DNA of 40,171 nucleotides from an uncultured Myxococcales bacterium (GTDB lineage Bacteria; Myxococcota_A; Polyangia; Palsa-1104; JAEUJZ01): positions 1 through 40,171 of the forward strand of contig CALMML010000343.1 of NCBI GenBank assembly GCA_937868485.1. The letters run 5' to 3'. Shown here piece by piece: positions 24,159 through 32,214 of this stretch. Every line of letters starts with the position of its first letter. The first letter of the stretch is position 1. A program made the translations under genes and the position numbers. Under the pieces are notes generated by a model, which saw only the letters and a program-made list of their open reading frames with translations, did no database searches and was not told the origin of the DNA.

Positions 24159-25664
24159 ATGCGCGTTGCCGTTTCAGTCGCACAGAGCGTTGTCTACGCT
24201 GTTTTTTCGCTGGTCTGTTCCGTCGCTGTATCGCAGAAATCGGCGTCCGCTTCGGTTCCGCGTGTCGGAAAAGTCGAAGCTCGAGCCCTTCGCGACGCGC
24301 AGCAAGTCGGACGCGCATCCGTCGTGATTGTGATGGAAGACCAAGCCGATGTGCGTCAGGCACAGGCGATGTCCGACGACAGTGCGCGCGGCTGGCTGGT
24401 GTTTCAGACGCTGCGTGACACCGCAGAGCGCAGCCAAGGTCCGCTGTGTGACTGGCTCCGTCAGCATGGCGTTCCGTTTCAGCGCTTTTGGGCTGCCAAC
24501 GTCGTCGTCGCAGAGCTGGACAAAGTGCAGCTTCTCACCGTCGCCGCGCGTCCCGATGTTCGCCACATTGAAGCCAACGTCAGCCAGCGCTGGATCGAGC
24601 CCGACGCGATCGCCGACAAGACGCTGTCTCCCTACTTGTTAACGCCAGTCGCCGAGTGGGGCGTAAAGTCTGTCGGTGCTCCGTCTGTCTGGGCCTTGGG
24701 CGCGTATGGACAAGGCATCGTCGTCGCCAACGCCGACACCGGCATGCAGTGGAACCATCCCGCCATTCGCAGTCAGTACCGAGGCTATTCCGTCACAGGC
24801 ACCGTCAGCCACGACTATAGCTGGCATGACTCGATTCACGGTCCGGTGATGGGCAATCCGTGTGGCAGCGACGCGACCGCACCGTGCGATGATCAAGGAC
24901 ACGGCACCCACACGATGGGAACCGTCGTCGGAGACGATGGCCTTGGCAACCAGATTGGCGTCGCTCCTGCGGCTCGCTGGATAGGCTGTCGCAACATGGA
25001 ACGCGGAATGGGAACGCCCGCGCGCTACATCGAGTGCTTTCAGTTTTTCATCGCGCCCACCGACGTGACCGGCAGCCATCCTGACCCCGACCTGCGGCCA
25101 CACGTTGTCAACAACAGCTGGGGCTGTCCGACGGAAGAAGGCTGCGCCGTCAACACCTTGAAGCTGATCGTCGAAAACACCCAGGCTGCGGGCATCTTCG
25201 TCGAAGCGTCGGCGGGAAATGCCGGTCCCGCTTGTAGCACCGTCGATGATGGTCCCGCGCTGTTTGGCGAGGCATTTTCCGTCGGAGCAATTGACGCAAA
25301 CGGCAAGCTCGCGGGCTTTTCCAGTCGAGGGCCCGTCACGGTCGATGGCTCGGGACGCATGAAGCCGGATCTGGTTGCGCCCGGTGTTCGCGTGCGCTCG
25401 TGTCTGCCTGGGAATCGCTATGGCAGCCTCAGCGGAACGTCGATGGCTGGTCCGCATGTCGTCGGTGTGATTGCGCTTTTGTGGTCGGCTCGGCCTGAGC
25501 TGTCTCGGCAGATTGCCGCGACCAAAGCGCTGCTGCTTGCTTCGTCGGTGCCCGCCGTGACGCTTGGCTTCCCCGAGCTGTGCGGCGGTGTGTCGAGTGA
25601 CTTTGTGCCAAACAACTCTTTTGGGGCTGGTCGCGTCGACGCGCTGGCCGCCATCACCTGGTAA
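24159..25664 (+). CDS. Subtilisin-like serine protease (S8 family), exported
   Basis: This encodes 501 residues. ATG 24159 gives a signal peptide (to about residue 31) followed by a propeptide-like region (about 52-145), which in this family acts as inhibitor and chaperone. The catalytic triad is clear: Asp193 in NADTGMQW, His248 in GHGTHTMG and Ser428 in SGTSMAGPHV, with the oxyanion Asn319 in VVNNSWG. Several Cys pairs (CGSD, CDDQ, CRNM, CPTEEGC, CSTV, CLPG, CGG) suggest disulfides and an extracellular location. The lipoprotein gene downstream begins 12 bp after the stop, so the two form an operon. The substrate is unknown. Confidence 0.9.
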   Translation: MRVAVSVAQSVVYAVFSLVCSVAVSQKSASASVPRVGKVEARALRDAQQVGRASVVIVMEDQADVRQAQAMSDDSARGWLVFQTLRDTAERSQGPLCDWLRQHGVPFQRFWAANVVVAELDKVQLLTVAARPDVRHIEANVSQRWIEPDAIADKTLSPYLLTPVAEWGVKSVGAPSVWALGAYGQGIVVANADTGMQWNHPAIRSQYRGYSVTGTVSHDYSWHDSIHGPVMGNPCGSDATAPCDDQGHGTHTMGTVVGDDGLGNQIGVAPAARWIGCRNMERGMGTPARYIECFQFFIAPTDVTGSHPDPDLRPHVVNNSWGCPTEEGCAVNTLKLIVENTQAAGIFVEASAGNAGPACSTVDDGPALFGEAFSVGAIDANGKLAGFSSRGPVTVDGSGRMKPDLVAPGVRVRSCLPGNRYGSLSGTSMAGPHVVGVIALLWSARPELSRQIAATKALLLASSVPAVTLGFPELCGGVSSDFVPNNSFGAGRVDALAAITW

Positions 25665-25676
25665 TCGGGAGCCTTT

Positions 25677-27128
25677 ATGCGTGCTCGCTTCGTCGTCTCG
25701 GTCGTTCCGTTTGTTTCGCTGCTAAGCTGTGCCGATCCGGTGGTGGGTCCGACGGGACCGCAAGGTGATCCCGGTGCCAAAGGTGATCCAGGGCCGGTCG
25801 GAACGCTGCCCGCGCAGCTCGTCGGCGTCTTGCCAAGTAGCGTGCTCAGCGAGCGTGCCGTTCGGATTCAGGTGAGCGGACTTCTGACGCACTTTGGGAC
25901 GGGAACGACCCTGCGTTTTGCCGACCCAGGGATTTCCGTCACCGATCTGCGGGTTCACAGTCCGACCTATCTGACCGCGACGGTGCAAGCGCAGAGCGGC
26001 GTTCGCCTGGGCGCGCATGATCTCACCGTCGAAAGCGCTGCCGTTTCACCCAGCGGAGAGCCGACGACGGGCAAAGAGACGGTGTCGCTCCAAGCTGCAC
26101 TTGTGGTCGCGGGAACGCTCGGGGCGGAGCCGAGCGGCAACAGCAAGACCGTCGAACAAGGCGGCATCGTCGATTGGAACGTTCGTAGCATCGATCGCGA
26201 CAACGCACTTGGAAGCATCGTCCGTACCGGCGGTGGCGCGCGTGGCCTGCTTCTGTCTGCGCTTGGTGGTCGCGTGGTCGGCTATGGCATTGTCGATGCG
26301 CTGATGCCGACGGGACCGCTGTCGCTGCGCTTGGTAAGTGAGTCACCGTCTTCGTCGCTGGGCTTCGTGCTGGAACCAAGTGGCGCGTCGGTGCCGCAGG
26401 TGACAGCGCGTCCGGCGACGGTTCTGTCCGTTGGGAAGGTGCAGAGCGGGGAAAAGCTGCTCACCGGCAAGCAGAGCAACCTGTATAAGCTGACGACGAC
26501 GACGGATTCGCAGCTTCTCATGCTGTCGTTTGCGGTGGAAGGCGGGCTGCTATCGAGCGTGCTGCTGGGAGCAACCGCGCCAGCGACGGGCCGCTTTGGC
26601 GACGGTCAGTTCTTCTATGCGTCGACGAACCTGCTCAGTCAGACGGTGCTTTCGTATCTGCCGCAGAAAGGCGATGCGTACGCGGCGGTGCTGACGACCA
26701 GCTTGAGCGGCGGTGGAACCTACAACGTGACGGCCAAGACCGCAGACGTGACGGTGCTGAACTTGAAGGAACCAGCGACGCCGGACTCGGCTGCGATGCC
26801 GCTTGCGGATGCGATGCTCGACGGGGCCAAGCTTGGGCAGGGCGGGGCGATCGACTCGGCGGTGGATGTCGATTACGTGCGCTTGCAGGTCGCAAAGGGT
26901 GGGCGGCTGTATGTGCAGGTGGTGACGCCGGGACAGGGGCTCAGTCCGTCGACGCTGTCGGTGGCGATTGTCGGAGCGGACTGTGCATCGCCGCTGTCGC
27001 CGTCGGTGCCGCTGCGGCCTGTGCAGCAAGAAGCGGCGGCTGTGGCGGGACAGCGCTACTGCGCGATCATCTCAAGCCCGACGGGTTACGTCGGACCGTA
27101 TCAGCTGCTCGCGACGCAAGAGCTGTAG
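25677..27128 (+). CDS. Lipoprotein with short collagen-like segment
   Basis: This encodes 483 residues from ATG 25677, with GGGAG at good spacing. The lipobox is SLLSC (Cys18). Directly after the anchor come six Gly-X-Y triplets (GPTGPQGDPGAKGDPGPVG), a collagen-like stub. Then a long all-beta region follows, in which three sub-domains of about 90-130 residues seem to be present; the last one (about 365-483) resembles pre-peptidase C-terminal-like beta-sandwich domains (AIDSAVDVDYVRLQVAKGG). The collagen-like stub probably acts as a stalk or trimerising spacer near the membrane. It shares a transcript with the protease upstream and could be its partner or substrate, but that is an inference. 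Confidence 0.75.
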   Translation: MRARFVVSVVPFVSLLSCADPVVGPTGPQGDPGAKGDPGPVGTLPAQLVGVLPSSVLSERAVRIQVSGLLTHFGTGTTLRFADPGISVTDLRVHSPTYLTATVQAQSGVRLGAHDLTVESAAVSPSGEPTTGKETVSLQAALVVAGTLGAEPSGNSKTVEQGGIVDWNVRSIDRDNALGSIVRTGGGARGLLLSALGGRVVGYGIVDALMPTGPLSLRLVSESPSSSLGFVLEPSGASVPQVTARPATVLSVGKVQSGEKLLTGKQSNLYKLTTTTDSQLLMLSFAVEGGLLSSVLLGATAPATGRFGDGQFFYASTNLLSQTVLSYLPQKGDAYAAVLTTSLSGGGTYNVTAKTADVTVLNLKEPATPDSAAMPLADAMLDGAKLGQGGAIDSAVDVDYVRLQVAKGGRLYVQVVTPGQGLSPSTLSVAIVGADCASPLSPSVPLRPVQQEAAAVAGQRYCAIISSPTGYVGPYQLLATQEL

Positions 27129-27140
27129 CAGCAGCTCGCG

Positions 27141-29438
27141 CTACTCGACGACGAAGATCCGAGCCTGACGCGGCGGAATCACAATCGCTGGGCCCGTGAT
27201 CGACGCGTCGCCGACCAGCTCTTTGAGCGGCTTGGCCGGCAGTGAGCATGCAGTCTGTGACACATCGCTGCGGTTGATGGCGACGTAGACCGTCTCGGGC
27301 GGCTGTCCGACGGCGGCTTGCTTGGTTTCCATCTGATAGACCCACAGCTCGTCGGACACTTCCAAGGTCTTGCGCGTGCCACGACGCAGCGCCGGGTGCT
27401 TTTGCCGAATCTGGCCGAGCTTCTTCACCCGCTCAAACAGCGTCACCTGATGGCACGAGCGGACCGCGCCACGCAGCGTTCCATCTGCATAGAACAGCGT
27501 GCGTCGGTTGTCGGGATCGCCGCCGCCTGCCAGGCCGTATTCATCGCCGTAGTAGATGAGCGGTGCGCCGGGGCTCGTCAGCAGAAACGCAAACGCATTG
27601 GCGAGTCGCTCATACGCTTCAGGTCCCTGCGGCTGCGTCGGAAGGTTTGCCCACGTTCGCTCTTTGGCGGGATCGCTGTCTTTGCCTGCGGACCACTCGT
27701 CGAACTGCGGCTCGTTTTCAGCGATGTGAATCGGGCGCACCACGTCGTGGTTGCCGATCCATGGGCTCATCACCGGAGGCAGTCCGCCCGCGCTGCCGCA
27801 GCCGTAGTAGGTGTCGTTGGTGCGGACGAACTCGGCCAGCTCCCACATGGGAAGGTGCTTGCCGGTGTTGCCGCGCGACAGAACCGCCGATGCCAGGTTT
27901 GCACGCAGCGGGAAGTCAAACTGTCCGTCGAGCATCGTCTGCGAGTCGACAAAGCGCTTTAGGTTGTCACGGCTGCCAAAGTCGTAGGTCTCGCCGGTGA
28001 CAAAGACGCGCTTGCTCGGAAACTCGCGCAGCAGCCGCGCACGCAGGCCCTTGTACCACTTGTCGCTGATGTGCTTGACCGCGTCGGCTCGATAACCGTC
28101 CGCGTCGGTGTCGCGCAGCAGTCGCACCGCCGCATCCAGCGAATAGCTGAGCGCATCGTCGACGTCATAGTTCCAGTGCGGCAGGTAGCCTTGGAACGCG
28201 CAGCGTGTCCCGATGAGCGGATCTTGCTTCGTTCCGTCCCACTGACACGGATTTTGCGCGTCGCCAGAGCAGATGCACTCCTGCGTCTGACCGTCTTTTA
28301 GGATCGGCGTTAGATCGTCGTGCAGCGCGACATTGGGCCAAAACCACGCGGGCTTGCCACTTCCGTCGAGCAGCGTCTTGCGATCCGCCGACAGCACCGG
28401 CAGACCTTTGCCATCGAGCGCCGCCGCATGGCTCTTGAAGAGCGGGCTCTGCTCGTGAACGTGAACCATCGCGTAGTCGAACAGCACCTTGATGCCTTTG
28501 CGATGGGCGCGCGCGACCAAGTCCTTTAGCTCGGCCTCGGTGCCAAAGTGTTCTTCGACGCGGGCTCCGCTCTGTGGCCACTGATCGAGCGGCCAGTAGC
28601 CGTGATAGCCCGAGTACGCGTGGCCTCCGACCTGGCGCTTGTCGGCTTTCGGATCGACCGGGCTTAGGTAGTCGGGATTGTCAAACGGCACCGTCACCCA
28701 CAGCGCGTTTACACCGAGGCTGGTGAAGTATCCATCGTCGATCTTGCGGCTGATGCCCGCGTAGTCGCCGCCCAGGTAGTCGCCGGGACGCTCGGCCTTG
28801 CTCTGCACGAGCGGCTTGTCGTTGTCGGTCTTGCCGTTATAGAAGCGGTCGACGAAGGTGAAGTACATCACCATGTCGCGCCAGTCGAAGTCTCCCGATG
28901 GAGGAAGCGTCTCTCCACAGCTGACTGCATCGCCAAGCGGCTGCCGATCACATGTCGCAACCGGGGCCGTCGTACAGCGCGCCGTGAACTTGCTGCCGGG
29001 ATGACTCAGGCTCGGATCGTCGCGCCAGTCGTTGCCGTTTACGACAAACTTTACTTCCGACTCACGACCGTGTGGAAGATACAGCTCTCCTTCCCAGGTC
29101 TTGCCGTCGGCACTGAGCTTGAGCGGATAGCCCACATCCCAGCCGAGCGGACGATGATTCCCTCGCAGCTCGACGCGCGTCATCCCGGGTTCATGGGCAA
29201 TCGCATATTTTTCTTTGCAGAAGCGATGCGCTTCGTCACAAGGAAGCGGATCTCCCGACGGACCTTTGCAGGTTCCCACTTCCGTTGTCACAGCGGGCAT
29301 CGTCGTGCAGATCGGTGGATCAGGCGGAACTTCGTCGGTGGGAAGGTTGTCTTGTGGGGCTGTTCCGTCTCCACAGCCAAGCCACAGCGGAGCCAAGAGC
29401 AAAGCGGCAGTCAGTCGATGAGTCAGCGTACGACGCAT
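27141..29438 (-). CDS. Lipid-anchored alpha-amylase family (GH13) glycoside hydrolase
   Basis: This encodes 765 residues. ATG 29438 is preceded by GGAGAA at good spacing. The lipobox is LWLGC (Cys22), followed by a Pro-rich spacer. Residues about 75-140 resemble a starch-binding or isoamylase-N-like beta-domain (TRVELRGNH, GELYLPHGRESEVKFVVNGN). The GH13 barrel follows from about 188 (MVMYFTFVDRFYNG): catalytic nucleophile Asp452 in DGYRADAVKH, acid/base Glu483 in VTGETYD, and transition-state stabiliser Asp565 in IGNHDVVRP. A C-terminal beta-domain ends the protein. It should hydrolyse alpha-glucans at the cell surface. About ten Cys outside the lipobox suggest disulfides. The gene stands alone and converges with the collagen-like lipoprotein gene (12 bp between stops). 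Confidence 0.9.
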   Translation of the reverse strand: MRRTLTHRLTAALLLAPLWLGCGDGTAPQDNLPTDEVPPDPPICTTMPAVTTEVGTCKGPSGDPLPCDEAHRFCKEKYAIAHEPGMTRVELRGNHRPLGWDVGYPLKLSADGKTWEGELYLPHGRESEVKFVVNGNDWRDDPSLSHPGSKFTARCTTAPVATCDRQPLGDAVSCGETLPPSGDFDWRDMVMYFTFVDRFYNGKTDNDKPLVQSKAERPGDYLGGDYAGISRKIDDGYFTSLGVNALWVTVPFDNPDYLSPVDPKADKRQVGGHAYSGYHGYWPLDQWPQSGARVEEHFGTEAELKDLVARAHRKGIKVLFDYAMVHVHEQSPLFKSHAAALDGKGLPVLSADRKTLLDGSGKPAWFWPNVALHDDLTPILKDGQTQECICSGDAQNPCQWDGTKQDPLIGTRCAFQGYLPHWNYDVDDALSYSLDAAVRLLRDTDADGYRADAVKHISDKWYKGLRARLLREFPSKRVFVTGETYDFGSRDNLKRFVDSQTMLDGQFDFPLRANLASAVLSRGNTGKHLPMWELAEFVRTNDTYYGCGSAGGLPPVMSPWIGNHDVVRPIHIAENEPQFDEWSAGKDSDPAKERTWANLPTQPQGPEAYERLANAFAFLLTSPGAPLIYYGDEYGLAGGGDPDNRRTLFYADGTLRGAVRSCHQVTLFERVKKLGQIRQKHPALRRGTRKTLEVSDELWVYQMETKQAAVGQPPETVYVAINRSDVSQTACSLPAKPLKELVGDASITGPAIVIPPRQARIFVVE

Positions 29439-29664
29439 GGCGATTCTCCGTCGAAAAAGGGACGAAAAGGCAGGTGCCCGCAGCGGCGAAGAACGCTGGG
29501 CTGTTGGGCAGTGCTCGGCGCATCTTGCGTGCGAGTCCGGCTCCCCCGCAAGGGCCTTGGTCGGGCCTCTTTGTGGTATCGCCCACGACGATTTTGGCTG
29601 CGCGGTTCAGCGACGGAAAGTTTGCGGTCTAAGTCGAGCGCTGGGAACGCACATCGGCATTTCT

Positions 29665-29670
29665 TATAAT
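29665..29670 (+). promoter_or_regulatory. Possible -10 box (TATAAT) for the GpsA-like gene
   Basis: A perfect TATAAT lies 50 bp upstream of the ATG of the GpsA-like dehydrogenase gene, within the 282-bp divergent gap to the amylase gene. The best -35 candidate at 17-bp spacing (TGGGAA, 29642-29647) matches the consensus poorly, so only the -10 match supports it. Confidence 0.4.
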
Positions 29671-29720
29671 GGGGCGGGCGGTTGGCGCATCGCGTCGGCC
29701 TCCTGGGGGATGAAAGCGGG

Positions 29721-30827
29721 ATGAAAGCGGTCTCGATCGCGGTAATCGGCAACGGTCGGTGGGCGCGTGCTCTGTCGGTGCGGCTCAAGCACAACCAGCG
29801 TCAGTGGCGGGCTCGGCTGCGACGCGCCATGCTCTATCAGCCACCGCCGGATCTGCCTCGGCTGTCGACGTTCGCAGAGCCATCGGAGCTGGCGATTCGG
29901 ATTCCCAGTCATCCACAGCCCAAGCGCGCGGGCGGAGGTGGCGACGAGACGCTACAGATGACCGCCGATGCGCTGATGTTTGCTGCGGGCGAAGTCTATG
30001 CAGAGTCGATCGACATCGAAGAGCTGCGCGACGCAGATCTGATCATCTTGGCGGTGCCAGCGTCGAAGGTGAAGCCGCTGCTGCGCTCGATCGTTGGGTT
30101 TTTGCGACCCGAGCAGGCGATGGTTCACGCGATTGGCAGCTTTGCTCCCGTCGAAGGTGCCGGTCGTCAGAGCATGCTGCCGGTGTCTGAGCTGATCCGT
30201 CGCGAGACGCCGATTACCCAGATTGGCGCGATTGCCGGTCCGGCGCTGGCCGAAGATCTGGAAGAAGACATTCCGGTGTCGTTTGTCTGCGGCAGTCTCA
30301 GTCCTGATGTCGCGCCGATGGTGCACCAGGGCTTTCACGGACAGCATGTGCGCGTCTATAGCTCGTCGGACTTGATTGGCGTGGAAGTCGCGCGTGCGCT
30401 CGTCGGGGTCTACGGCTTCGCGATTGGTGTGGCCGACGCGATGGAGCTGGGTCCGGCGGTGCGATCGCTGCTGATTGCGCGGGGCGTGGCCGAGATGGCG
30501 CGCCTGGCCGTGTCGCTCGGTGGACAAGAGCGCACCTTCTTTGGTCCGGCGGGACTTGGCGAGCTGATCGTGGCGACCGAGCGTCGTGGCGCCCCAGACT
30601 TTCAGCTCGGCAAGCTGATCGGCAAAGGTGCTTCGCTGGGAGACGCCGCCCGTCAGATCGATCGCGCCTGCGATGCGCTCAACATGATTCGCGAAGGCCA
30701 GATGCACGCGCAGCGACTGCGAGTGACGCTGCCCATCGTTCAAGCGCTGTATCGCTGGGTCGGCGGCAGGCACGATCTACGCGCCTGCATCACCGATCTG
30801 CTCGAAAAGGATCTGTTCCTGCTCTAA
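29721..30827 (+). CDS. GpsA-fold dehydrogenase-like protein lacking the G3P active site
   Basis: This encodes 368 residues from ATG 29721 (a TTG 13 codons upstream is open). The fold is that of NAD-dependent glycerol-3-phosphate dehydrogenase: nucleotide loop IAVIGNGRWARAL, strand ADLIILAVPASKV, IAGPALAEDL, RVYSSSDLIGVEVARAL and RSLLIARGVAEMARL. Aligned by eye to E. coli GpsA without gaps from residue 211, the catalytic Lys is Val228 and the next Asn is Gly229, the AGLGD Asp is Glu281, and the substrate-binding Arg-Asn pair is Pro292-Asp293. The Lys of the TKG motif is also absent (AIGSF). An extra ~45 residues with a Gly-rich stretch (GGGG, 71-74) lie between the first strands of the nucleotide domain. 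It is therefore probably not a working G3P dehydrogenase. Confidence 0.8.
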   Translation: MKAVSIAVIGNGRWARALSVRLKHNQRQWRARLRRAMLYQPPPDLPRLSTFAEPSELAIRIPSHPQPKRAGGGGDETLQMTADALMFAAGEVYAESIDIEELRDADLIILAVPASKVKPLLRSIVGFLRPEQAMVHAIGSFAPVEGAGRQSMLPVSELIRRETPITQIGAIAGPALAEDLEEDIPVSFVCGSLSPDVAPMVHQGFHGQHVRVYSSSDLIGVEVARALVGVYGFAIGVADAMELGPAVRSLLIARGVAEMARLAVSLGGQERTFFGPAGLGELIVATERRGAPDFQLGKLIGKGASLGDAARQIDRACDALNMIREGQMHAQRLRVTLPIVQALYRWVGGRHDLRACITDLLEKDLFLL

Positions 30828-31729
30828 GGCTGGCTGGCGACGTGACCCTGGCAGCGCGTCAAAAACTCGCGCAGCAGGTTCAGCGTCACCGTTCGGCGAT
30901 AGCGCAGGTTCGATCGCACGTCGTCGATCGGCGTGATCTCATACGACAGCGTCGCTTCGGCTCGGCGAATCAGCGCTTCATCGAGCGGCCCTGCCACAAG
31001 CGCCGCTTCCGTCCGTACGCAGCGCAGCGGAATCGGTGCCACACTGCCCAGCCCAATTCGCACCGTCACAAGCTTCTGTCCATCGAAGCGCGCAAACCCC
31101 GCAAAGCACACCTTCGAGATCGCCTGCGCCGCCCGCGTTCCCACCTTGCGGTAGTAGTGAATCGGCTGACCTGGCGCATCGCTCGGCTCGCGACGCAGAC
31201 GAACCTTGGTGATCAGCTCATCGGGACGGCGATCCATCTGCTTGTACTTGCTGTGAAAGCGCGCATACGGCACCACCCGTGTCCCCGACAGCGACTGAAG
31301 CACGAGCTCTGCGTCGTAGGCGAGCAGTCCCGGTGGCGTGTCAGCAGCCGGGCTCGCGTTGGCGATGTTGCCGCCGATCGTGCCTCGGTTCTGAATCGCA
31401 ATCGCACCCGTCTCACGCGCAGCCAGGCTCAGCAGCGGAAACTCCGTCGCGATGATCGGATGTTCACGCAGCTCGGTATAGGTCGTCAGCGCACCGATTT
31501 CGATGGCCTCGGCTGTGACCGTGATTCCTCGTAGCTCCGCGAGCGGCCAGATATCGACATAGCGACCAACCGGCAGCGTTCCCGCCGCCATCGTCACCAT
31601 CACGTCGGTTCCTCCTGCCAGCGGACGCCACGGTCCACGCTCGGGGTCCGTCGGTTCTGCCAGCCGTGCGAGCGCTTCGGACAGCGACTGGGCCGAGCAC
31701 GCCACAAACTCAGACAGGTTGTGGCTCAT
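30824..31729 (-). CDS. Molybdenum hydroxylase, FAD-binding subunit (xanthine dehydrogenase family)
   Basis: This encodes 301 residues from ATG 31729, which overlaps the TGA of the upstream iron-sulfur gene as ATGA. It is the FAD subunit of a three-subunit molybdenum hydroxylase: it passes electrons from the 2Fe-2S clusters to NAD+ or another acceptor. The FAD pyrophosphate-binding motifs are visible as PLAGGTDVMV (about 38-47) and TIGGNIANASPAADTPP (about 121-137), followed by the C-terminal CO-dehydrogenase-flavoprotein-like domain. It is the last gene of the operon and overlaps the convergent GpsA-like gene by 4 bp. The exact substrate of the enzyme is unknown. Confidence 0.9.
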   Translation of the reverse strand: MSHNLSEFVACSAQSLSEALARLAEPTDPERGPWRPLAGGTDVMVTMAAGTLPVGRYVDIWPLAELRGITVTAEAIEIGALTTYTELREHPIIATEFPLLSLAARETGAIAIQNRGTIGGNIANASPAADTPPGLLAYDAELVLQSLSGTRVVPYARFHSKYKQMDRRPDELITKVRLRREPSDAPGQPIHYYRKVGTRAAQAISKVCFAGFARFDGQKLVTVRIGLGSVAPIPLRCVRTEAALVAGPLDEALIRRAEATLSYEITPIDDVRSNLRYRRTVTLNLLREFLTRCQGHVASQP

Positions 31730-32214
31730 GGCTGGCCCTCCGTGCTCGCGGCTTGTTCCTTGGCAACTGCAGCCAGTACCGACGCAAAGATCTTGGTGTA
31801 GCCCGTGCAGCGGCACAGGTTTCCTGCAAGCCCCTCGCGCACCTGCGCTTCCGTCGGGCTTGGATGCTGACGCAGCAGCGCTTTGGCCGCCAAGATCATG
31901 CCGGGCGTACAGATTCCGCACTGGGCGCCGCCGTTTTGAACGAAGGACTCCTGCACGCGATCGAGCAGCTCTGCCGAGGGCGCGACGCTCTCAATCGTCT
32001 GCACGTCACGGCCCGCGACCTGAAGGGCAGGGACCAAGCAGCTGTTGACGAGCTTTCCGTCGACAAAGACGCTGCATGCGCCGCACTCGCCTTCACCACA
32101 GCCTTCTTTGGTTCCGCACAGCTGAAGATCCCGACGCAGCACGTCGAGCAGTCGCGCCAGAGGATGAACGTCACAGGTTCTTTCGGCGCCATTGACGGTG
32201 AGGGTGAGCTTCAT
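31726..32214 (-). CDS. Molybdenum hydroxylase, 2Fe-2S subunit (xanthine dehydrogenase family)
   Basis: This encodes 162 residues. The N-terminal plant-ferredoxin-like domain has its cluster ligands in CGTKEGCGEGECGACSV and a fourth Cys in VNSCLVP. The C-terminal four-helix domain carries the second cluster in QCGICTPGM and NLCRCTGY. These are all eight Cys expected of the two 2Fe-2S clusters. It relays electrons from the molybdenum centre to FAD. The ATG overlaps the TGA of the molybdenum-subunit gene as ATGA, and its own stop overlaps the next start in the same way, so the three subunits are translationally coupled. Confidence 0.95.
   Translation of the reverse strand: MKLTLTVNGAERTCDVHPLARLLDVLRRDLQLCGTKEGCGEGECGACSVFVDGKLVNSCLVPALQVAGRDVQTIESVAPSAELLDRVQESFVQNGGAQCGICTPGMILAAKALLRQHPSPTEAQVREGLAGNLCRCTGYTKIFASVLAAVAKEQAASTEGQP

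Noticed and set aside
25734-25800. Collagen-like segment as part of a phage tail fibre
   Set aside because: It follows a lipobox in an exported protein, and no phage structural gene is nearby.
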